64,000 nucleotides of DNA, taken from contig NZ_FNAN01000014.1 in the NCBI RefSeq assembly GCF_900101885.1, forward strand, positions 62,001 through 126,000, given 5' to 3'. Source of the DNA: Dyadobacter soli. GTDB lineage: Bacteria; Bacteroidota; Bacteroidia; Cytophagales; Spirosomataceae. The notes below the pieces were generated by a model. That model made no database searches and was not told the origin of the DNA. It saw only the letters and a program-made list of their open reading frames with translations. A program made the position numbers and the translations under genes. Shown in pieces: positions 34,525 through 41,619 of the stretch (position 1 is the first letter of the stretch; every line of letters begins with the position of its first letter).

Positions 34525-34565
34525 AAAAATGCCGGAGAACACGCATTAACACATTCTCCGGCATC
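34525..34565 (-). terminator. Minus-strand terminator of the YtxH gene
   Basis: ATGCCGGAGAA/TTCTCCGGCAT, 11-bp stem; read on the minus strand it is followed by TTTTTATTA. No T-run on the plus strand, so it serves the YtxH gene. Confidence 0.8.
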
Positions 34566-34579
34566 CATATGTGGTGTTA

Positions 34580-34909
34580 CTAAGAAATAGGGTCCGGCGT
34601 GGGCGTGATATCTGTTTCAGTAGAAGCCGCGCCCTTGGTACCCTTAAACTTGTCGAACAGGTCCTTGAAAAAGGCTTCTGCGTCCGGAAAATTGCCTTTC
34701 AGGGTCTCGGCACCCTTCGTTTTAAGTTCTTCGAAATACTCAGGAGCTTTATCGATGGCCCCTTCCGCTTCGGATTTCAAATTGTTAGCCTTTGTTTTGA
34801 GGTCTTCCAGAAGCTTCTCCCCTTCCTCGGTTTGAAGGTATTTGTGTGCAGCCACTCCCGCGGCGGCGCCCAAAATGAATGTGGCCAGGTGTTTTGCGTT
34901 AATGCTCAT
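34580..34909 (-). CDS. YtxH-like small protein
   Basis: A 109-residue protein: a short hydrophobic, glycine/alanine-rich segment (LATFILGAAAGVAAHKYLQ) followed by a charged helical region (LLEDLKTKANNLKSEAEGAI) and a Thr/Pro tail. This is the layout of YtxH-type general-stress proteins, anchored to the membrane by the glycine-rich helix. The role is unknown; many are induced by stress or cell-wall perturbation. Monocistronic, with its own terminator. Confidence 0.8.
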   Translation of the reverse strand: MSINAKHLATFILGAAAGVAAHKYLQTEEGEKLLEDLKTKANNLKSEAEGAIDKAPEYFEELKTKGAETLKGNFPDAEAFFKDLFDKFKGTKGAASTETDITPTPDPIS

Positions 34910-35004
34910 GATTTCCAGTTACTTAGTTCGAGAATGAATATTCAATTTAAAGAAACTAATACTTCCAACAAAGGAACGGACTGACAAATCCGGATGCGTG
35001 ACAC

Positions 35005-35043
35005 CGGAAAAAAATTGTGCCCGGCAAACTAGTCGCCGGGCAC
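35005..35043 (-). terminator. Minus-strand terminator of the SIMPL gene
   Basis: GTGCCCGGC/GCCGGGCAC, 9-bp stem with nine-base loop, followed on the minus strand by a seven-T run. Confidence 0.88.
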
Positions 35044-35072
35044 CTGAAAGAGAAGTTGATACGCAAAATGGC

Positions 35073-35810
35073 CTATTTGATTTCAAATGCAGCCTGCATA
35101 CGGTAACTGATTTTGATTTTCTGGTACTGCACGTCGCTATCCTGAACAGTGTCAGCAGCTTCGGCCGCAAATGCGCGCACATTGGCTTTCGCAAATACCG
35201 GCTGCGGGAAATACAGGTTTTCATCCAGCTCCTTGATTTCTAGCACCTTGCCCAGCTTTTGGTCCAAAGAAGCCACCAGGTATTCCGCCTTCACTTTGGC
35301 AGCTTTCAATGCATCGATTTTCACCTGCTTTTTGAATTCCTCCCGTTTGGAATGGTCAACGCGGGCGATGTTCGCATACTGCACGCCACGACTTTCAACC
35401 TTCGACAGAATACCATCCAATTTTTCAGCACTAGCCACTTTCAGCTCATACTGCTTGGCTTCCAGGAATGTGGCGGGCTTTTTCTTTTTGTCCACATAAT
35501 TATAGTTCTGGTAACCTCCCACCCCACTGATCGACAATGCTTCCTTCGGCAAACCTGCGTCCGCTACCGCCTTGATCAGCTGCTTTTCGAGCGCCGAAAT
35601 ATTGACTTTGTCTTTCTGGTTTTTCTCATCCTGGAAATACTCGCGGAGTGAAATGCTGAAATAAATTTCATCGGGCACAACCTCCATTTCGGCGAAGCCC
35701 GCCACTTCTATATTCGGTACCTGAAATAATTGTTCTGTTTTGACTTGTGAAAACGCAGGAGTAACAAGTGATGAAGTGATCAGAGCGCCGAGCAAAAAAT
35801 ACTTTTTCAT
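35073..35810 (-). CDS. SIMPL domain (DUF541) periplasmic protein
   Basis: A 245-residue exported protein. Signal peptide MKKYFLLGALITSSLVTPAFS; then the SIMPL/DUF541 fold (IEVAGFAEMEVVPDEIYFSI at the N-terminus, EALSISGVGGYQNY, KVKAEYLVASLDQKLGKVLEI, and a final YRMQAAFEIK). Family members such as Brucella BP26 and E. coli YggE form oligomeric rings in the periplasm and are linked to oxidative stress and immunogenicity; the biochemical role is unsettled. Monocistronic with its own terminator. Confidence 0.9.
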   Translation of the reverse strand: MKKYFLLGALITSSLVTPAFSQVKTEQLFQVPNIEVAGFAEMEVVPDEIYFSISLREYFQDEKNQKDKVNISALEKQLIKAVADAGLPKEALSISGVGGYQNYNYVDKKKKPATFLEAKQYELKVASAEKLDGILSKVESRGVQYANIARVDHSKREEFKKQVKIDALKAAKVKAEYLVASLDQKLGKVLEIKELDENLYFPQPVFAKANVRAFAAEAADTVQDSDVQYQKIKISYRMQAAFEIK

Positions 35811-35966
35811 GGCTTAACAATGGATAAAAATGAAACTGATATAAACCGGAACGGCCCTTTCAAACCTCTTGGTTTGCGAACCATTCTATGGTTTAGATAC
35901 AAAAAGGGGGTGAAAGGTTTAACCGTATGCTCGTTCAAATGCTCCGTCAGGCAAGTGTTTTTACAC

Positions 35967-36012
35967 AAAAAAAGTGGAAGAGCGACTTAAAAAGCTGTCA
36001 TTCTTCCACTTA
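35967..36012 (-). terminator. Minus-strand terminator of the MarR gene
   Basis: AAGTGGAAGA pairs with TCTTCCACTT across a 20-base loop; on the minus strand a TTTTTTTGTG tract follows. The remaining 150 bases to the SIMPL start hold nothing clear beyond an inverted CAAACC/GGTTTG pair. Confidence 0.75.
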
Positions 36013-36037
36013 ATAGCTTAGTAAAAATTTTGTCAGA

Positions 36038-36472
36038 TCAGGTAAAATTTTGGTAAATAGAGTCCATTATCCGCACGAAATGTTGATAATCGGAGTCGCT
36101 CAGACTACCCCAGCCCTTGCGACGAATGTCGGCTACGATCGGGAATGCCTGGTTGTAAATGGCCTCCCCGTTTTTGGTCAGGAACAAATTGAATTTACGA
36201 CGGTCGCCCGCGGCAGGCCCGCGCTCTACGAGGCCTTTCTTTTCCAGCAAATCGATAATCCTCGTCACCGTCGGAGGATCCTTAAAAGTCATTTCCGCCA
36301 GTTCGTTCTGGCTGATGCCCTGTTTCCTGAAAATATGGTCGATAAGCACCCATTGGTCGACCGTCAGGTCAAAACCCGCCTCAGTCAGCTGCTTTTGCAG
36401 CGCATTACGAATCTTTTTGATAGTCGTATCTATCTTAAAAAAATAGGCACGATGATCCGACTGATGTGTCAT
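36038..36472 (-). CDS. MarR family transcriptional regulator
   Basis: A 144-residue winged-helix regulator. Residues 40-100 carry the DNA-binding domain (QWVLIDHIFRKQGISQNELA, KDPPTVTRIIDLLEKKGLVE, and the wing AAGDRRKFNLFLT). MarR proteins act as dimers and often respond to phenolic compounds or oxidants. No obvious target gene is adjacent: the downstream neighbour is the SIMPL protein, separated by a terminator. A TATATTTG box precedes it. Confidence 0.9.
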   Translation of the reverse strand: MTHQSDHRAYFFKIDTTIKKIRNALQKQLTEAGFDLTVDQWVLIDHIFRKQGISQNELAEMTFKDPPTVTRIIDLLEKKGLVERGPAAGDRRKFNLFLTKNGEAIYNQAFPIVADIRRKGWGSLSDSDYQHFVRIMDSIYQNFT

Positions 36473-36512
36473 GATGTGGAAGTAAGTAGAGGTTTCGAGA
36501 TGGATTGAGTAT

Positions 36513-36520
36513 TACCAAAT
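36513..36520 (-). promoter_or_regulatory. -7 element of the MarR gene
   Basis: On the minus strand TATATTTG matches TAnnTTTG, 41 bases ahead of the start codon. No -33 TTTG at the right distance. Confidence 0.4.
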
Positions 36521-36592
36521 ATAAGTCTTCGCAACAATTCGTCTACTAATAGTTGTGGGAAAAAGTTTGGAGCTTACTTGTAGTGAATTCAG

Positions 36593-36627
36593 AAAAAAGG
36601 GTTGGACACATTGTGCATCCAACCCCT
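36593..36627 (-). terminator. Minus-strand terminator of ppc
   Basis: AGGGTTGGA/TCCAACCCCT with an 11-base loop, followed on the minus strand by TTTTTT. Confidence 0.85.
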
Positions 36628-36649
36628 TGCTATTTCAAAAGAATATCCC

Positions 36650-39232
36650 TTACGCCGAATTCCGCGCCGCATTGATAATCCCGAACATCGCCCGGATAAT
36701 CAGCTGGTTATAAGTTTCCACATCCACTGGCAAATCTTTCGGATCGGCAGCGAGCATTTGTAATGCGTATTGCTGGATGGTGATCAGCGGCAATACGATG
36801 CGTTCGCGGGTTTTGATTGAAACCTTGGTGACGTTGTTGCTGTCGAGCAGTTCTTTCTGGTTCGATACTTCGAGCAGGAGCTCGCGCGTGAGCAGGAACT
36901 CGTCGTACATTTTATCCCAGAATGCCGTATAGTCCGCTTCCTCGCGGAGGTATTTGGTAGCAGGGAAAAATGCCTTGGAAAGCGACTGCATCGAATTTTC
37001 GATCAGCGTACGGAAGAAAAGCGATTTCTGGTAAAGCTTTTTGATCTCTTCGACCTTGTTTTGCTTCGCCAACTCGCGAATGGCGGTTCCGAAACCGTAG
37101 AAGCCCGGCACATTCTGTTTCATCTGCGCCCACGAGCCTACGAACGGGATCGCGCGCAGGTCTTCAAACTTCAAGCCTTCGTCGTCGTTACCGCGCTTGG
37201 TAGGACGGCTTCCGATGTTGGTTTGCCCGTAAAAACGCAATGGCGTCTTCTTATCGAGGTATTTGACAAACATCGGGTGGTTTTTCAGGTCGAGGTACGA
37301 GTTGTAGGCGATTTCAGCCATTTCCTCGATCAGGTCCTTGTCGGCATCGGTCAGTTCGTCTTCGCGGTGGCCTTTGAAAAGATGATTTTCAAGACCGGCG
37401 GTAAATAGCCTTTCCAGGTTATACATGGCAGTAGTAACCGTGCCATAATTAGAGCTAATAGTCTGTCCCTGAACAGTTAGCTGAATTTCCTTATCCTCGA
37501 TATCCTTCCCAAGCGACGAATAGAAATTATGGTTGTTGCCACCCCCACGTGCCGGAGGTCCCCCGCGGCCGTCGAAGAAGGTGACTTTAATGCCGAATTC
37601 ACGCGAAACCTTGGTCAATTCCTCCTTAGCGCGATAAATAGACCAGTTGGCACGCAGGTAACCGCCATCTTTGGTACCATCTGAGAAGCCCACCATGATC
37701 GTCTGGTGATTTTCACGGTTGGTGAGGTGATTGCGGTAAAACTCATTTTCATAAAGCGTCCGCATAATGTCCGGCGCATTGGCAAGGTCATCCACGGTTT
37801 CAAAAAGTGGCACGACGTCGAGCGCCAGCTTGCCTTCTTCGTCCGCAATCAGGTTTTTAGCCAGTGATACCACCTGCATTACATTCAACGCGGAAGTATT
37901 GTTGCTGATCACATACCGGTGCGCACCTTTTTCACCGTTGCTTTCCTGAATGGTTTTGATAGCCCGGATAGACCCTAGAATGTCTTTCGTCAGCTCGTCT
38001 TCGTAATCCTCGTCACGAAGCGGAATGTTGAGAGAGAGCAGCAAATCGATCTTTTTCGCCTCGTCCCAGCTCTCGTAATCGCTGTATTTCAACAGGGGTA
38101 TTTTCTTTTCGAGTCTTTTCAGAATATCCTCCCACGCCTTGCCGTGTTTGCGGCTGTCCTGGCGGACGTCGAGGCTTGCGAAGAAGAACCCGAACAGGTT
38201 GAGTTTCAATATAAAATTATCGAGCAGTTCCACGAACAAACCCTGGTGCTTATTCACCAGCACTTCCCGTGCAGCAAGCAACTCGTCGATCAGTTCCTGT
38301 GCATTCTCGTAACCTTCTTCGAACGGCCCGAAAATGGTACTGTTCATTTTCTTCTCAGCCAATGAAACCGCATCGTCGACACCCTTGAATGTAAGGCGGC
38401 GTTTCAATTGGCGAATATCACGGTAGTACCCGCGGAGCAACGTCTCACGCAAGCGTGCCGCCACTTTCAATGTAATTTCAGGGTTCACAAACGGGTTACC
38501 GTCGCGGTCGCCGCCCGGCCAGAAGCCCAGACGGAACACATTCGGGTAAGGCCAGTCGTGCACGCTCATTCCCAGGCCATTAATGAGTTTTTCCAGAATG
38601 GACGGGATGGCGTCGTAATATACATTTTCGAGGAACCAGCACAAGCTCACCGCCTCGTCGAAAGGAGTTGGTTTCTCGTGGTTAATGAAGGCCGTCTTGC
38701 CGAGTTGCAGCAACAGCTGGTTAACCTCCGCGAAATCGTTCAGCTTGATCGCGTCTTCGAGGTCGTTGATGATCCCTAGCACCTTGCCAGAGTAAAACTG
38801 GGTCGGGTGGGCGGTGAGGACAATGCGCACGCTGAAATCTTCCAGCTTCGCGAGCAATTTCTTTTTCAGTTCGTCATTTTCCAGGCGTTCCGTCAGGTAA
38901 GTTACCGAGCCTTTGCCCGTCAGGTCGTGCGTCTCATCGAATGCGGCATCTTCCACCGAATCGAAAAGCACCACCTGGCGTTCGATATATTGGATAAATG
39001 CAAAAAGCAAGTCCGCACGTTCCTTGGGAGTAGCCGTTTCCAGGAGCTCTGAAAAAAAGTGCTCGATGATTTCTTTAGGAGATTTGCCTTCCTGAAAGCC
39101 AATCTCACTTTGCTGAGTCAGTATCGGAAGCAGGGAGCCTGTTTGGAAGATACCGCGGTAGGGTAAACTCAGAAACAGGCTATTAAAAATATTATACTTC
39201 GTTACAACTGCGTCCTGGAAACTATTATTCAT
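36650..39232 (-). CDS. ppc: Phosphoenolpyruvate carboxylase
   Basis: An 860-residue cytoplasmic enzyme that adds bicarbonate to PEP to give oxaloacetate, refilling the TCA cycle. Key sites are present: VLTAHPTQFYS with the catalytic His, FWPGGDRDGNPFV for PEP binding, VGFSDGTKDGGYL, and the glycine-rich FFDGRGGPPARGGG loop. The C-terminus ends RAMFGIINAARNSA, departing slightly from the canonical NTG terminus that carries the aspartate-sensing end in E. coli. Length is slightly short of the 880-residue norm. It has its own terminator and a -7 box upstream. Confidence 0.96.
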   Translation of the reverse strand: MNNSFQDAVVTKYNIFNSLFLSLPYRGIFQTGSLLPILTQQSEIGFQEGKSPKEIIEHFFSELLETATPKERADLLFAFIQYIERQVVLFDSVEDAAFDETHDLTGKGSVTYLTERLENDELKKKLLAKLEDFSVRIVLTAHPTQFYSGKVLGIINDLEDAIKLNDFAEVNQLLLQLGKTAFINHEKPTPFDEAVSLCWFLENVYYDAIPSILEKLINGLGMSVHDWPYPNVFRLGFWPGGDRDGNPFVNPEITLKVAARLRETLLRGYYRDIRQLKRRLTFKGVDDAVSLAEKKMNSTIFGPFEEGYENAQELIDELLAAREVLVNKHQGLFVELLDNFILKLNLFGFFFASLDVRQDSRKHGKAWEDILKRLEKKIPLLKYSDYESWDEAKKIDLLLSLNIPLRDEDYEDELTKDILGSIRAIKTIQESNGEKGAHRYVISNNTSALNVMQVVSLAKNLIADEEGKLALDVVPLFETVDDLANAPDIMRTLYENEFYRNHLTNRENHQTIMVGFSDGTKDGGYLRANWSIYRAKEELTKVSREFGIKVTFFDGRGGPPARGGGNNHNFYSSLGKDIEDKEIQLTVQGQTISSNYGTVTTAMYNLERLFTAGLENHLFKGHREDELTDADKDLIEEMAEIAYNSYLDLKNHPMFVKYLDKKTPLRFYGQTNIGSRPTKRGNDDEGLKFEDLRAIPFVGSWAQMKQNVPGFYGFGTAIRELAKQNKVEEIKKLYQKSLFFRTLIENSMQSLSKAFFPATKYLREEADYTAFWDKMYDEFLLTRELLLEVSNQKELLDSNNVTKVSIKTRERIVLPLITIQQYALQMLAADPKDLPVDVETYNQLIIRAMFGIINAARNSA

Positions 39233-39273
39233 AATGGAGTGACGAAATTATATTTTGAAATTTGCACTGAAGG

Positions 39274-39281
39274 CAAATATA
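39274..39281 (-). promoter_or_regulatory. -7 element of ppc
   Basis: Minus-strand TATATTTG (TAnnTTTG), 42 bases upstream of the ppc start. Confidence 0.45.
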
Positions 39282-39298
39282 ACCTTAAAAAATGGGTT

Positions 39299-40171
39299 TC
39301 AGGCTTTGGGATGCGCTTGTTGATGCGATTTTTTAAGCTTTTCAATGGAGTTATGGGTGTAAATCTGTGTAGCGGCCAGGTTGGCGTGGCCCAGCAATTC
39401 CTTGATCGCATTCAGGTCCGCACCGCGGTTGAGCAAATGCGTCGCATACGTATGCCTGAGCACGTGCGGACTCTTCTGCGCAAGCGTGGTGACAGCCGAA
39501 AGATATTGTTTCACCTTCCGTTGCACGAATACCGGGTAAATGGGTTTGTTTGAATCGGTTAACAGTAAAATATCCGTATTCTCCTCCGGCGCACGCTGTT
39601 CGATATATTTTTGAAGTAATTGTACCAACGAACTGGAAACCGGCACGATCCGCTCTTTCGATCGCTTTCCGAATACGCGGATAGTGCGTGCAGGCAAATT
39701 CAAATCCTTCAATTCCAGTTCCACCAGCTCCGAAAGGCGGATACCGCTGCCGTAGAGCAGCTCCATAATGACCTGATCACGCAGCCCTTCGAAATCTTCG
39801 GTGAATGTCCCCTCTTCGAAAAGCATTTCCATGGATTTCTCTTCCACGAATGCCGGCAGCTTTTTGCGCGTTTTCAAAGCCGACAGGATTTTCGTCGGAT
39901 CGGCGTCAATGTGTTTTTTCTTTCTCAAATACCCGTAAAAAGTGCGAAGCGCAGCAATTTTCCGGTTAATGGATGATGGATTAAGTCCTTCTTCCATCAT
40001 ACTAACCACCCACGACCGCAGCATCGGCGCTTTCGCCGTTTCGGGTTCGGCGCATTCGTATTGAAAAAGGAGGTATTTCTGAAACTGTTCGAGATCAGTC
40101 TGGTACGATTTGATCGTGTGCGCACTGGCGCGCTTTTCGAATTGAAGGAATTCCAGAAACGGCGTTATCAT
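39299..40171 (-). CDS. xerC: Tyrosine recombinase XerC/XerD type
   Basis: A 290-residue site-specific recombinase that resolves chromosome dimers at dif. The N-terminal SAM-like core-binding domain is FLEFLQFEKRASAHTIKSYQ; the catalytic set reads Arg in GSGIRLSEL, His-x-x-Arg in HVLRHTYATHLL, His in LLGHANLAATQ and the nucleophile Tyr in IYTHNS. I start at ATG 40171 rather than five codons earlier. It lies just downstream of rpsU, a common arrangement in Bacteroidota, with a hairpin between. Housekeeping context makes it unlikely to be a mobile-element integrase. Confidence 0.92.
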   Translation of the reverse strand: MITPFLEFLQFEKRASAHTIKSYQTDLEQFQKYLLFQYECAEPETAKAPMLRSWVVSMMEEGLNPSSINRKIAALRTFYGYLRKKKHIDADPTKILSALKTRKKLPAFVEEKSMEMLFEEGTFTEDFEGLRDQVIMELLYGSGIRLSELVELELKDLNLPARTIRVFGKRSKERIVPVSSSLVQLLQKYIEQRAPEENTDILLLTDSNKPIYPVFVQRKVKQYLSAVTTLAQKSPHVLRHTYATHLLNRGADLNAIKELLGHANLAATQIYTHNSIEKLKKSHQQAHPKA

Positions 40172-40184
40172 AGTCCGAACATAC

Positions 40185-40216
40185 AAAAAGGAGCCGTCTT
40201 ATTCAAGACAGCTCCT
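40185..40216 (-). terminator. Minus-strand terminator or attenuator between rpsU and xerC
   Basis: GGAGC.GTCTT/AAGAC.GCTCC with a four-base loop and, on the minus strand, TTTTTG. It lies 14 bases ahead of the xerC ATG, so readthrough or attenuation may set the low level of recombinase relative to S21. Confidence 0.8.
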
Positions 40217-40277
40217 CTCGTATGATATGGATACAATAATCCTATAGAAGTCTTTCAGAGAACCATTCCGTTAAGAA

Positions 40278-40472
40278 CTAGTCTTCTAAATGACCGTAAG
40301 TCTTCTCTTTGTAAACGGCACGCAAAACTTCGAAACGACGCTTAACAGATGGTTTTTCGAAAGCCGTACGCGCACGAAGCTGACGCATTGTACCCGTTCT
40401 TTCAAATTTCTTCTTGTAACGCTTAAGAGCGCGGTCGATCGATTCGTTGTCTTTAATGTTAATAATAAGCAT
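40278..40472 (-). CDS. rpsU: 30S ribosomal protein S21
   Basis: A 64-residue highly basic protein (MLIINIKDNESIDRALKRYK, then RTGTMRQLRARTAFEKPS) matching bacterial S21, a small-subunit protein that helps initiation. In Bacteroidota S21 takes part in sequestering the anti-Shine-Dalgarno end of 16S rRNA, consistent with the weak ribosome binding sites seen here. It is followed by xerC. Confidence 0.96.
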   Translation of the reverse strand: MLIINIKDNESIDRALKRYKKKFERTGTMRQLRARTAFEKPSVKRRFEVLRAVYKEKTYGHLED

Positions 40473-40519
40473 GCTTATAATTTCTAATGTTCTTTGAATT
40501 GGTTTCTGAAATCGGACTG

Positions 40520-40550
40520 CAAAGAAAAACTATATCCAACAGAAAATCAA
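40520..40550 (-). promoter_or_regulatory. Promoter of rpsU
   Basis: Minus strand: TTG (40548-40550), 20-base spacer, then TTTCTTTG (40520-40527), one mismatch from TAnnTTTG. The acpP promoter has the same TTTCTTTG box and the same spacing. Confidence 0.55.
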
Positions 40551-40573
40551 GAAATAAGTCGTTAAAATTCGTT

Positions 40574-40581
40574 TATTTTTG
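40574..40581 (+). promoter_or_regulatory. -7 element of the Ppx/GppA gene
   Basis: TATTTTTG fits TAnnTTTG, 48 bases before the start. Confidence 0.4.
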
Positions 40582-40629
40582 TATCCATTGCATTGAAACA
40601 CTAGTCATTAACAGCATAAACAGCCCGAT

Positions 40630-41565
40630 ATGAGTTCCAGACTGGGAATAATTGATTTAGGCACCAACACTTTTCACCTGCTGATCGCGGAAGCAAACGG
40701 CCCTCATTTTAAGACCGTTTTCCACGAAAGCAGGCCTGCCAGGATCGGCCTCGGGGGTATCAACAAACGCATTATCACGCCCGAAGCACAGGACCGCGCG
40801 CTCGCCGTCCTCTCCTACTTCCGCGAAAAGCTCGATTCTTTCGAAGTAATGCCCGAAAAGACGTTCGCATTCGGTACCAGTGCGGTGCGTAATGCGGAAA
40901 ACCGGCACGAGTTCTGTTCCGAGATCCTGGAAAAAACGAATATCGAAGTGACGGTGATCGACGGTAACCGCGAGGCAGAGTACATATATAAAGGCGTCCG
41001 CCACGGCGCCGACATTGGTGATGGCCCTTCCCTGATCATGGACATTGGTGGCGGAAGCGTGGAATTCATCATCGGCAACCGCTCGCAAATTTTCTGGAAA
41101 CAAAGTTTCGAGATCGGCGGACAGCGGCTGATGGAAAAATTCATGCGGAACGACCCGCTTTCGCAAGCCGACCGCCGGGCGCTTTACAATCACTTCGACG
41201 AAAACCTGATCCCGCTTGCCAATGCGGTGCATCAATATGCCCCTGAAAAGCTGGTAGGGTCCTCGGGAACATTCGATACGCTCGTCGATATCGACTTTCA
41301 TTACCGCACCGGCAGCTGGCCGCCGGCACCGGAAACCGATTTTGACATAACTCTGGAAGAATTTTACCGCGCCTACGCCCTCATCCTTTCCGGCAACCAC
41401 GACGAACGCATGGCGATCCCGGGAATGATCGAGCTGCGTGTGGACATGATCGTCGTAGCTGTGTGTCTCATCGATTATGTGCTCAAAACGCACGGTATCC
41501 GGCAAATCCAGGTTTCCAAATATGCCCTTAAAGAGGGCGTGCTGGCCGAATTGATGGCCCGTTAA
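40630..41565 (+). CDS. Exopolyphosphatase / GppA-family phosphatase
   Basis: A 311-residue ASKHA-fold enzyme that hydrolyses polyphosphate or pppGpp. LGIIDLGTNTFHLLIAE is the phosphate-binding P1 loop, AFGTSAVRNAENR, the catalytic EAEYIYKGV glutamate region and MDIGGGSVEFIIG the P2 loop. It lacks the C-terminal HD-like domain of E. coli Ppx/GppA, as is usual for the short form, so polyphosphate versus pppGpp preference is open. It is divergent from rpsU. Confidence 0.92.
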   Translation: MSSRLGIIDLGTNTFHLLIAEANGPHFKTVFHESRPARIGLGGINKRIITPEAQDRALAVLSYFREKLDSFEVMPEKTFAFGTSAVRNAENRHEFCSEILEKTNIEVTVIDGNREAEYIYKGVRHGADIGDGPSLIMDIGGGSVEFIIGNRSQIFWKQSFEIGGQRLMEKFMRNDPLSQADRRALYNHFDENLIPLANAVHQYAPEKLVGSSGTFDTLVDIDFHYRTGSWPPAPETDFDITLEEFYRAYALILSGNHDERMAIPGMIELRVDMIVVAVCLIDYVLKTHGIRQIQVSKYALKEGVLAELMAR

Positions 41566-41619
41566 CCTCCTAAAAGCTCATTTACTTACACCTTTATACT
41601 TTATCCAAAAACCAACTCT

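Noticed and set aside
39299..40171. Tyrosine recombinase as the integrase of the DarTG island
   Set aside because: It is 30 kb away, next to rpsU in a housekeeping setting, and has the size and motifs of XerC/XerD; action in trans cannot be excluded but nothing supports it.
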